Source: UBA4416 sp044353195 (GTDB lineage Bacteria > Bacteroidota > Bacteroidia > B-17B0 > Aurantibacillaceae). Taken from it: DNA of 11,374 nt. The translations under genes and the position numbers were made by a program. This document shows, in pieces, positions 1 to 5,565 of this stretch. Within the stretch, counting starts at the first letter, position 1; every line of letters begins with the position of its first letter. The stretch lies in NCBI GenBank assembly GCA_044353195.1, contig JBILCJ010000060.1:1-11374 (forward strand). The letters run 5' to 3'. The notes below the pieces were generated by a model. The model worked only from the letters and a program-made list of their open reading frames with translations, was not told the origin of the DNA and made no database searches.

Positions 1-1
1 G

Positions 2-622
2 AAAATAGCCTTATCTGATAAGCATTTTAGAAATCGTTTTTTGATTTCGTTGAGTTTAGTAGCTGTTATTTTAATTGTTTTCGCCATGTTGTTGGCATAC
101 ATTGAAACTGGTCAAGGTCATGTGCTTTACGATCCTCTATTAAATTTTATTAAGCCACATGATGTTTCCTTTTTCATTTTTTTTGCAACCTATTTTACAG
201 CTATTGTAGCAGTGAGTTACGCATTTGGCTCACCATACAAATGCTTGCATTTATTGCAAATGTATGGCATACTTACTTTTTTAAGAATTGTCACGTTGTT
301 TTTTCTGCCCTTAGAATCGCCATTAGCAATCATTCCATTAAATCAAGAGTATTTGCCTGCCAGTGTTTATTCGGATCATCATCATATTAAAAATTTATTG
401 TTTAGTGGGCACGCATCAACTTTATTTTTATTTTTCTTCTTTTCACTTAATAAATGGTTGAAAGCTGTTTTTTTAGTGACGGCAATATCAGTTTCATTAG
501 CAGTTGTTGTGCAACATGTTAATTACAGTTATGATGTGATTGTTGCGCCCCTTTTTGCATACATCGCCTATCGCATCGTGGTTAGATTTTCAAAACATTA
601 TTACAAAGAAATCACTTTATAA
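2..622 (+). CDS. PAP2 / sphingomyelin-synthase-like membrane phosphatase, 5' end missing
   Basis: The frame is open from the left edge (first full codon at 2) to TAA at 620-622, giving 206 visible residues. A TTG at 41 could serve as a start, but open coding sequence continues upstream of it, so the gene probably begins outside the window. Several hydrophobic stretches (about residues 14-34, 54-75, 85-102, 140-150 and 157-190 of the visible part) indicate an integral membrane protein. The motifs resemble the C-terminal PAP2 domain of sphingomyelin synthases: Y-x5-L-R-x2-T near residues 88-98, SGH at 135-137 and H-x5-D at 172-178. The His and Asp would form the phosphotransfer site. In this family the enzyme moves or removes a phosphate or phospho-head group on a lipid; the substrate cannot be told from sequence. 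It converges on the regulator gene and has no evident link to the oxidase genes. Family membership is fairly sure, the exact reaction is not. Confidence 0.72.
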   Translation, partial: KIALSDKHFRNRFLISLSLVAVILIVFAMLLAYIETGQGHVLYDPLLNFIKPHDVSFFIFFATYFTAIVAVSYAFGSPYKCLHLLQMYGILTFLRIVTLFFLPLESPLAIIPLNQEYLPASVYSDHHHIKNLLFSGHASTLFLFFFFSLNKWLKAVFLVTAISVSLAVVVQHVNYSYDVIVAPLFAYIAYRIVVRFSKHYYKEITL

Positions 623-731
623 AGTGTATGCTATTTCTATTTTTTAGAATATTGTCTCTGTTATTTTTTTTCGTATCTGATTCACTTTGGATAAAACCAA
701 TCAAAAATAACTAACGGATTATTAATTAATA

Positions 732-1802
732 CTAAAAATATTTTTTGATATAAGCTTCAAATTTACTGATATCCACAATGGTAATGTTGCTTCCTTTAAT
801 TTCAATTAATCCTTCGTGTTTAAAATCGCTCAATGTTCTTATCAATGATTCTGTAGCAGTTCCCACTATGTTAGCTAAATCTTCACGTGAAATAGAAATG
901 TTAAATGAAGCTTCTTTGCTATGTTGTTGGTATTGTTTTTGTAATTTAATTAAGGCTTCTGCTACACGTTTTTTTACGCTGCTATATGCCATTTTTAAAA
1001 GTTGTTCTTCTTTTTCTTGAATTTCGTTGGATAATAATTTCACAAATTGTTTCATCACGCCGTGATTGTTGTTAAGCAAAGCGTAAAAGTCTTCTTTGGG
1101 TATCATCACAACACTTGAGTCTTCTAAAGCTTCAGCACTTTCATTGTATGCCGTTTCATCAATTAAAACGGTATATCCAAAAAAATCACCATCTTTTAAA
1201 AGTGAGATGATGAGCTCTTTACCATATTCATGCGCTCTAAATGTTTTTATTTTACCTTTTTGTAATAAATATAAATAATTAGGATTGTTGCCTTCTGTAT
1301 AAATAAGTTCTTTCTTTTTGTAGTGTTTTACTTTGGCAGTTTCACTCAAATTTTTCAATTCCTGTAATGATTTCACATCATCTAAAAAAGTATTTATTCC
1401 TTTTTCATCCCTTGTGTAATCACCTTTTAATTGCTCTGATTTTTTCAATCTACTTTCAACCGCTTTTAATAATTCAACATCATCAAATGGTTTCGAGATG
1501 TAATCATCAGCTCCCATTTCCATGCCTTTTCTAAAATCATTACGTTCTGATTTTGCCGTTAAAAATATAAATGGAATGAGGGCTGTTTTGGGATTATTAC
1601 TAATTAAATGAATCGCGCCATATCCATCTAATACAGGCATCATGATGTCACAAATAATTAAATCCACAGCATTTGAATTTGCCATTTCAACGCCAATCTT
1701 ACCATTTTCCGCTTGTAATACTTTAAAGTTTGCTAGTTCTAAAATCTCTGCTGTATTTTCTCTAACTTCGTTATTATCTTCAATTAAGAGTATTGTTTTC
1801 AT
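732..1802 (-). CDS. Response regulator: receiver domain fused to a Crp/Fnr-type DNA-binding module
   Basis: 356 residues in three parts. Residues 1-122 are a CheY-like receiver with acidic pocket E8/D9, phospho-acceptor D52, T82 and K104 (in the usual SKPF). Residues about 153-265 form a cyclic-nucleotide-binding-type beta roll with a following dimerisation helix. Residues about 275-350 are a Crp-type winged HTH with recognition helix around 316-328. E318 and R322 align with FNR Glu209 and Arg213, which read the TGA half-site; the FNR Ser212 position is Ile321. No Cys cluster for an FNR [4Fe-4S] centre is present (the only Cys is C51 in the receiver), so the input should be phosphorylation rather than direct oxygen sensing. 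It is encoded directly after the histidine kinase, its start lying inside the kinase gene's last codons, so the two are co-transcribed and probably translationally coupled. I infer that it binds the TGAY-N4-RTCA dyads in this window. Domain calls are near certain; the target set is inference. Confidence 0.93.
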   Translation of the reverse strand: MKTILLIEDNNEVRENTAEILELANFKVLQAENGKIGVEMANSNAVDLIICDIMMPVLDGYGAIHLISNNPKTALIPFIFLTAKSERNDFRKGMEMGADDYISKPFDDVELLKAVESRLKKSEQLKGDYTRDEKGINTFLDDVKSLQELKNLSETAKVKHYKKKELIYTEGNNPNYLYLLQKGKIKTFRAHEYGKELIISLLKDGDFFGYTVLIDETAYNESAEALEDSSVVMIPKEDFYALLNNNHGVMKQFVKLLSNEIQEKEEQLLKMAYSSVKKRVAEALIKLQKQYQQHSKEASFNISISREDLANIVGTATESLIRTLSDFKHEGLIEIKGSNITIVDISKFEAYIKKYF

Positions 1803-3009
1803 CTTGGTGTGGTAAGGTTATGTAAAATGTGGTTCCTATATTTAATTCACTTTCAAAAGAAATGGTTCCGTTTAAAACTTCTACGTATTTAGCTACGATG
1901 TTTAAACCCAAACCTGTTCCTTGTATATTGAGTGCGTTTTTAGCTCTGAAAAAACGTTCAAATAAGTTTTTCTGCTCATCTGCTGGAATACCCATTCCAT
2001 AGTCTTTGACAGTAATTTTCATTTCTGTAGAAGTTACATGTGTATGAATATCTATGGATTTATGTTCAGATGAAAATTTGCTTGCATTTGATACGAGATT
2101 GATAATGCTGTTTTTTAAAAATTGTTTGTCACATACAAATTGTTCATCTCCTTCATGCGTATAATTAACTGTTTGTCCTTTTTTCAAAAAATTGGATAAG
2201 TCGGTAATACTTTCGTTAACGTAATCTTCAATGTTAAAGGCAATTAAGTGCACGGTTATTTTTCCTTCCTCTAATTTTCCAGCAGATAAAAAATCATTGA
2301 GAATAAGTGTCATATTTGAAACGGCTGATTTAATACGGTCAACGTGTTTACTTCTTTTTTCTTCTTCTTCTGATATTTTATATTTTCCAATTAAAGAGGC
2401 GGATGATAAAATTGTACTTAATGGTGTTCTGAATTCATGAGATGCCATCGTTACAAAACGCGACTTCATATCATTTAAATCTTTTTCTTTTTCAAGTGCT
2501 ATGCTTAATTCTTCTTTCGACGCTTCAAGTTCGTACATCGTTTCTTTCAGTATTTTTGTCCGCTCTTCAACTTTTAATTCGAGTTCTGCATTGCTTCGTT
2601 TTATTTTTTCTTCCGCTATTTTTCGTTCTGAAATATCAATGATAAACGCAATCACAAATTGCTCTTCGCCTGATTTGTAATGACTTAAACTGATTTCAAT
2701 CGGTAATTCATCACCATTTTTTTTCTTTCCATATAAATCCAAACCACGTCCCATTGACCTTGGATGAGGATTTTGATGGTAGCCATCACGATGTTTTTCA
2801 TGTGAATGCGAAAATCGCTTCGGAACAAGTACTTCAATCTTTTGGTTAATTAGTTCACCTTTACTGTAGCCGAATAAACGTTCGGAACTTGGATTGGCTT
2901 TTATGATTGTTCCTGTTGAATCTGAAATGATAATACCTTCTGTGGCAAATTCAAATAGGGCTTGTGAGCTTTCCATTTTAATTGAATTATTTTTTTTCAA
3001 GGTATTCAT
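1780..3009 (-). CDS. Cytoplasmic PAS sensor histidine kinase, FixL-like
   Basis: 409 residues with no membrane segment. The PAS domain covers about 15-128 and ends in the DISERK motif; a coiled-coil linker (about 128-185) joins it to a HisKA domain with phospho-acceptor H191 in HEFRTP. The HATPase domain shows an N box (N304, N308), G1 (DYGMG 336-340), an F box (351-356) and G2 (GTGLGL 364-369). All catalytic boxes are intact. In the PAS domain, H70 lies seven residues after a conserved Pro63, the same spacing as the haem-ligand His of FixL (His200 in Bradyrhizobium), and R88 in an MGR segment aligns with the FixL Arg that contacts bound oxygen or the haem propionate. Non-haem PAS domains can share this pattern, so haem binding is inference. 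It is the first gene of a two-gene operon with the receiver-Crp regulator (23-base overlap) and has a TGAC-N4-GTCA dyad 46 bases before its ATG. Kinase identity is certain. Confidence 0.95.
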   Translation of the reverse strand: MNTLKKNNSIKMESSQALFEFATEGIIISDSTGTIIKANPSSERLFGYSKGELINQKIEVLVPKRFSHSHEKHRDGYHQNPHPRSMGRGLDLYGKKKNGDELPIEISLSHYKSGEEQFVIAFIIDISERKIAEEKIKRSNAELELKVEERTKILKETMYELEASKEELSIALEKEKDLNDMKSRFVTMASHEFRTPLSTILSSASLIGKYKISEEEEKRSKHVDRIKSAVSNMTLILNDFLSAGKLEEGKITVHLIAFNIEDYVNESITDLSNFLKKGQTVNYTHEGDEQFVCDKQFLKNSIINLVSNASKFSSEHKSIDIHTHVTSTEMKITVKDYGMGIPADEQKNLFERFFRAKNALNIQGTGLGLNIVAKYVEVLNGTISFESELNIGTTFYITLPHQDENNTLN

Positions 3010-3024
3010 TTTTTTTCAGAACCC

Positions 3025-3032
3025 CGAAGTTA
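3025..3032 (-). promoter_or_regulatory. Bacteroidota -7 promoter element for the kinase/regulator operon
   Basis: The minus strand reads TAACTTCG, one mismatch from TAnnTTTG. It begins 29.5 bp downstream of the operator centre and leaves 15 bases before the kinase ATG. The spacing would put the operator near -41, as in class II activation. Confidence 0.55.
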
Positions 3033-3055
3033 TTTATAGTATTTGTAAAAAAATA

Positions 3056-3067
3056 TGACAAATGTCA
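3056..3067 (-). promoter_or_regulatory. Crp/Fnr-type operator before the kinase gene
   Basis: TGACAAATGTCA on the + strand: perfect TGAC half-sites around a 4-base spacer, centre 3061.5. It lies 46 bases upstream of the kinase ATG (minus strand). The TGA-N6-TCA core is that of FNR/FixK sites. The likely binder is the receiver-Crp protein encoded in the same operon, which would make this an autoregulatory site; another Crp/Fnr protein elsewhere in the genome could also bind. Confidence 0.7.
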
Positions 3068-3126
3068 GTATTGGTTTTACTAATTCAATTTATTGATGGA
3101 TGAATGATTTTTTTGTCTTAAAAAAC

Positions 3127-4533
3127 TTAATCTAAATGAAAAATTTCGTGTTTATTTGGTATAACAATGTCTTTATAGCCTTCTACATGTAGTTTTTCTT
3201 TAAAAGAAAGTTTAGCTTCAATGTCACCGTGAACTAAAAATAATTTCTTTAGTTTGTTTTTATCTTGACATGATAAAAATTTCATTAATTCGTTATAATC
3301 TGCATGTGCACTGTATGAATCAATCACTTCAACTTCTGCATTTACATCGTATTCCTCTCCAAAAATTTTAACTACGTTTTGACCTTCTTTGATTTTACCT
3401 CCTAAGGAATGTGGTGTACAATAACCAACAACTAATATGGTGTTTTTGGCATCAGAGATATTATTTTTTAAATGGTGTTTTATTCTGCCAGCATCCATCA
3501 TCCCTGATGCAGATAAAATGATGCAAGGTTCTTTACTTGTGTTCAATGCCATTGACTCTTCCTTATCTCTGATGTATGTTAAATTGCTAAATCCAAATGG
3601 ATCTGGATCAGTTTTAATATAGTTTTGCAATTTTTCATTGAAGCAACTAACGTTGTTCCTCATAATATCAGTTACATTGGCCGATAATGGACTATCCACA
3701 TAAACTTTGATGTTTGGAAGTAAACCATTGTTTTTTAGTTTATCTAATATGAAAACAATTTCTTGCGTTCTTCCTAAACTAAAAGCAGGAATGATTAATT
3801 TTCCTTTTTTCTCAATACACGTCTTTCGCACCACATTTAGTAAGTGAATTTCTGCATCAATTTCAACTTCGTGTAATCTGTCGCCATAGGTTGATTCACA
3901 AATAATGTAGTCGGCTTGAGGAAACGGTTCTGGATTTTTCAAAAGCATATCGTTGTATTTTCCCACATCTCCTGTAAATGTTAAGTGAATGTTTTTTTCT
4001 GCTTTATCCTTTATTGTTAAGTTAATCACAGCACTCCCTAATATATGTCCAGCATCAGTAAATCTTAGTGTGACATCATTATGTAATACGTAATCAGCGT
4101 GATATGGAATGGTTTTAAAGTGTTTCAAACAGCGATCTACATCTTTGCTTGTATATAATGGCACAAGTGGATCTTCGCCTCTTTTTTCTCTTTTTTTATT
4201 TACGTATTTAATATCACTTTCATGAATTTTCGCACTGTCGTATAACAGAACTTCCACAACTTCTAGGGTAGGAGGTGTGCAATAGATTGAACCTAAAAAA
4301 CCATTTTTTACCAATAAAGGTAAATTACCAGAATGGTCAATGTGAGCATGTGATAAAATAACAACATTTATTTCAGCAGCATTGATATCTAAATTCCGAT
4401 TCAATGATTCTGTTTCTTTTCCCATTCCTTGATATAAACCACAATCTAATAATAGGGTAAATCCGTTTTCTGTCTTTACTATGTGTTTGCTGCCAGTGAC
4501 AGTTTCTGTAGCGCCTAAAAATTGTATTTGCAT
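3127..4533 (-). CDS. Metallo-beta-lactamase-fold beta-CASP ribonuclease-like protein
   Basis: 468 residues, the usual size for the stand-alone bacterial CPSF73-like family. Zinc-site motifs are complete: HAHIDH at 62-67, H163 in GHILGSA, D189 in TGDVG. The beta-CASP part has motif A (E213 in ESTYG), a motif B-like SASG segment with H353/H354, and motif C H435 in LVHGD; SAHAD at 408-412 supplies a further family His. Proteins of this type are endo- or exonucleases acting on RNA in the cytoplasm; the specific substrate here is unknown. ATG at 4531-4533 is the natural start because MQIQFLGATETVTGS matches the usual N-terminus. It diverges from the universal stress protein gene; an FNR-like dyad lies between them. 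The kinase gene follows 117 bases downstream on the same strand and I see no strong terminator in that gap, so some read-through into the kinase/regulator operon is possible. Confidence 0.93.
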   Translation of the reverse strand: MQIQFLGATETVTGSKHIVKTENGFTLLLDCGLYQGMGKETESLNRNLDINAAEINVVILSHAHIDHSGNLPLLVKNGFLGSIYCTPPTLEVVEVLLYDSAKIHESDIKYVNKKREKRGEDPLVPLYTSKDVDRCLKHFKTIPYHADYVLHNDVTLRFTDAGHILGSAVINLTIKDKAEKNIHLTFTGDVGKYNDMLLKNPEPFPQADYIICESTYGDRLHEVEIDAEIHLLNVVRKTCIEKKGKLIIPAFSLGRTQEIVFILDKLKNNGLLPNIKVYVDSPLSANVTDIMRNNVSCFNEKLQNYIKTDPDPFGFSNLTYIRDKEESMALNTSKEPCIILSASGMMDAGRIKHHLKNNISDAKNTILVVGYCTPHSLGGKIKEGQNVVKIFGEEYDVNAEVEVIDSYSAHADYNELMKFLSCQDKNKLKKLFLVHGDIEAKLSFKEKLHVEGYKDIVIPNKHEIFHLD

Positions 4534-4538
4534 AGTCT

Positions 4539-4546
4539 CAAATGTA
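4539..4546 (-). promoter_or_regulatory. -7 promoter element for the beta-CASP gene
   Basis: The minus strand reads TACATTTG, a perfect TAnnTTTG. It starts 28.5 bp from the centre of the FNR-like dyad. Only 5 bases separate it from the ATG, so a transcript started at the usual distance would have little or no leader. Confidence 0.6.
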
Positions 4547-4568
4547 ATGATAGTCTTTTTACTTAAAT

Positions 4569-4580
4569 TGATTTAAATCA
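4569..4580. promoter_or_regulatory. FNR-like operator shared by the divergent beta-CASP and usp genes
   Basis: TGATTTAAATCA, a perfect dyad centred at 4574.5. With the preceding T it matches the FNR consensus TTGAT-N4-ATCAA in all but the last base. It lies 35 bases from the beta-CASP start and 69 from the usp start, so one site could serve both genes: class II toward beta-CASP and a more remote class I-like position (around -62) toward usp. Confidence 0.7.
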
Positions 4581-4599
4581 TGTTTATAACTGATAAACA
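4581..4599. repeat. 19-bp inverted repeat next to the FNR-like operator
   Basis: TGTTTAT and ATAAACA, perfect 7-base arms around a 5-base spacer, directly abut the FNR-like dyad on the usp side. It does not match the TGAY-N4-RTCA pattern, so it could be a site for a different dimeric regulator. In AT-rich DNA a chance origin is possible. Confidence 0.4.
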
Positions 4600-4604
4600 A
4601 TGGT

Positions 4605-4633
4605 TTTGACTTTGAATGGATAGAATATCTTCG
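4605..4633 (+). promoter_or_regulatory. Promoter of the universal stress protein gene
   Basis: TTTG at 4605-4608 and TATCTTCG at 4626-4633 are 17 bases apart, a plausible Bacteroidota -33/-7 pair (one mismatch to TAnnTTTG). Sixteen bases remain before the ATG at 4650. The FNR-like dyad lies 51.5 bp upstream of the -7 element start. Confidence 0.5.
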
Positions 4634-4649
4634 TAAAAAAACAATTCCT

Positions 4650-5474
4650 ATGAATTCAATATTGGTGCCCATCGATTTTTCTGAAACCTCTGAAAACGCA
4701 TTGAAATATGCAGTTAGCATTGCTAATTATCTTTCATTTAATATAGTTTTACTACATGTGGATTCTATGCCACTGATGAATAACGAATTTCAAGATGTTT
4801 CTTATATTGTCAATAAGAGTAGAGAAGAATATCTGGAACTTTTAAAGAGTAAAGCTTTACAATTAAAAAAAGATCTTGTTTTAAATGGGAGTATTGAATA
4901 TTTTTCAGCAACTGGTGAATTGAAATCAACCATTGAAAGTTTCATTTCAGAACACAACATTGATTATGTTGTGATGGGTATTACGGGATGTGATTCGGCT
5001 ATCACGCAATTTTTATTGGGTAGTAATGCTGTTTCGTTATCAAAAGATATTAATGTTCCGCTATTTATTATTCCAAAAAAATACCATTATAAGCCCATTA
5101 CAAAAATGGTTTATGCGTGTCAATTAGATGTGAAAGATCCTATAGGTATTGCTAAAGTAAAAGCGTTGAATGCTGTTTTTGGCTCTTCTCTTTTTGTACT
5201 TCATGTTATTCCAAACGACCATTTTTTAAGTAAAAAAGAATCAGACATTGAATATGACAATGAACAAAAATTAGAACAAGTTGATCATCAAACATATGTA
5301 GTGCAGAGTGATGATGTCAGTGAAGCTATCATTGATTTTATTGGCACAAACGACATTGATTTAGTCATCATGGAGCAAAGAGATTATTCTTTTTTAGAAA
5401 AAATAATTCATGTTAGTGAAACGAAACGATTATCTTTTAAGAGTCCTATTCCTATCATTACTTTTCATAATTAG
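4650..5474 (+). CDS. Tandem universal stress protein (UspA family)
   Basis: 274 residues holding two UspA folds. Domain 1 (about 1-142) begins with the typical ILVPIDFSE and carries a nucleotide-site signature near G110, G113 and G124-S125, with ten rather than nine residues between the second and third Gly. Domain 2 (about 149-272) has the fold pattern (MVYACQLD, FVLHV, IDLVIM, PIPIITF) but no glycine motif, so it has probably lost nucleotide binding. Small cytoplasmic proteins of this family help cells through starvation or oxygen shortage by protein contacts that are poorly defined. It is divergent from the beta-CASP gene with a 116-base shared control region, and ends before a strong hairpin that separates it from ccoI. 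Start is ATG at 4650; no Shine-Dalgarno sequence is seen. USP genes commonly sit in FNR/FixK-type regulons, which fits the dyad upstream. Confidence 0.92.
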   Translation: MNSILVPIDFSETSENALKYAVSIANYLSFNIVLLHVDSMPLMNNEFQDVSYIVNKSREEYLELLKSKALQLKKDLVLNGSIEYFSATGELKSTIESFISEHNIDYVVMGITGCDSAITQFLLGSNAVSLSKDINVPLFIIPKKYHYKPITKMVYACQLDVKDPIGIAKVKALNAVFGSSLFVLHVIPNDHFLSKKESDIEYDNEQKLEQVDHQTYVVQSDDVSEAIIDFIGTNDIDLVIMEQRDYSFLEKIIHVSETKRLSFKSPIPIITFHN

Positions 5475-5509
5475 TAAAGCACTCATTTTTTTTCTTTTGA
5501 TGTTAATCA

Positions 5510-5541
5510 CCTAAAAAACTGACTATTGTCAGTTTTTTAGG
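5510..5541 (+). terminator. Rho-independent-type hairpin after usp, with an operator at its apex
   Basis: A perfect 14-bp stem (CCTAAAAAACTGAC and its complement) around the 4-base loop TATT, followed by TTTTATT. It starts 35 bases after the usp stop, so it is well placed to end the usp transcript. The top four pairs plus the loop make up a TGAC-N4-GTCA dyad at 5520-5531. Confidence 0.75.
5520..5531 (+). promoter_or_regulatory. Crp/Fnr-type operator before ccoI
   Basis: TGACTATTGTCA, a perfect TGAC-N4-GTCA dyad centred at 5525.5, 34 bases before the ccoI GTG. It is the apex of the longer hairpin palindrome. Its spacing to the -7 element at 5554 (28.5 bp) equals that at the beta-CASP and ccoS promoters, which argues for operator function beyond the hairpin. 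Confidence 0.65.
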
Positions 5542-5553
5542 TTTTATTGACTT

Positions 5554-5561
5554 TAATTTTG
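5554..5561 (+). promoter_or_regulatory. -7 promoter element for ccoI
   Basis: TAATTTTG, a perfect TAnnTTTG, ending 4 bases before the GTG start at 5566. Initiation at the usual distance would give a transcript starting at or near the start codon. Confidence 0.6.
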
Positions 5562-5565
5562 TGTT

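Noticed and set aside
613..626. 14-bp palindrome CACTTTATAAAGTG across the stop codon of the phosphatase gene
   Set aside because: The hairpin would be short (5-bp stem, TATA loop) and the T-run begins more than ten bases later, so I did not call a terminator; half of it is coding sequence.
720..745. AT-only palindromes TATTAATTAATA (720-731) and AAAAATATTTTT (734-745) at the end of the regulator gene
   Set aside because: Simple A/T palindromes are expected by chance in DNA of this composition and lack G/C pairs for a stable terminator stem.
778..1278. Open frames on the + strand at 778-1020 and 1096-1278
   Set aside because: They lie opposite the regulator gene, whose domains are unmistakable on the minus strand; the translations resemble no known family.
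2231..2642. Open frames on the + strand at 2231-2440 and 2442-2642
   Set aside because: Antisense to the histidine kinase core; no start-site or family support.
3437..3622. Open frame on the + strand inside the beta-CASP gene
   Set aside because: Antisense shadow of a conserved coding region.
5281..5291. TTGATCATCAA inside usp, resembling FNR half-sites
   Set aside because: The half-sites are separated by one base instead of four and the site is inside a coding region away from any promoter element.
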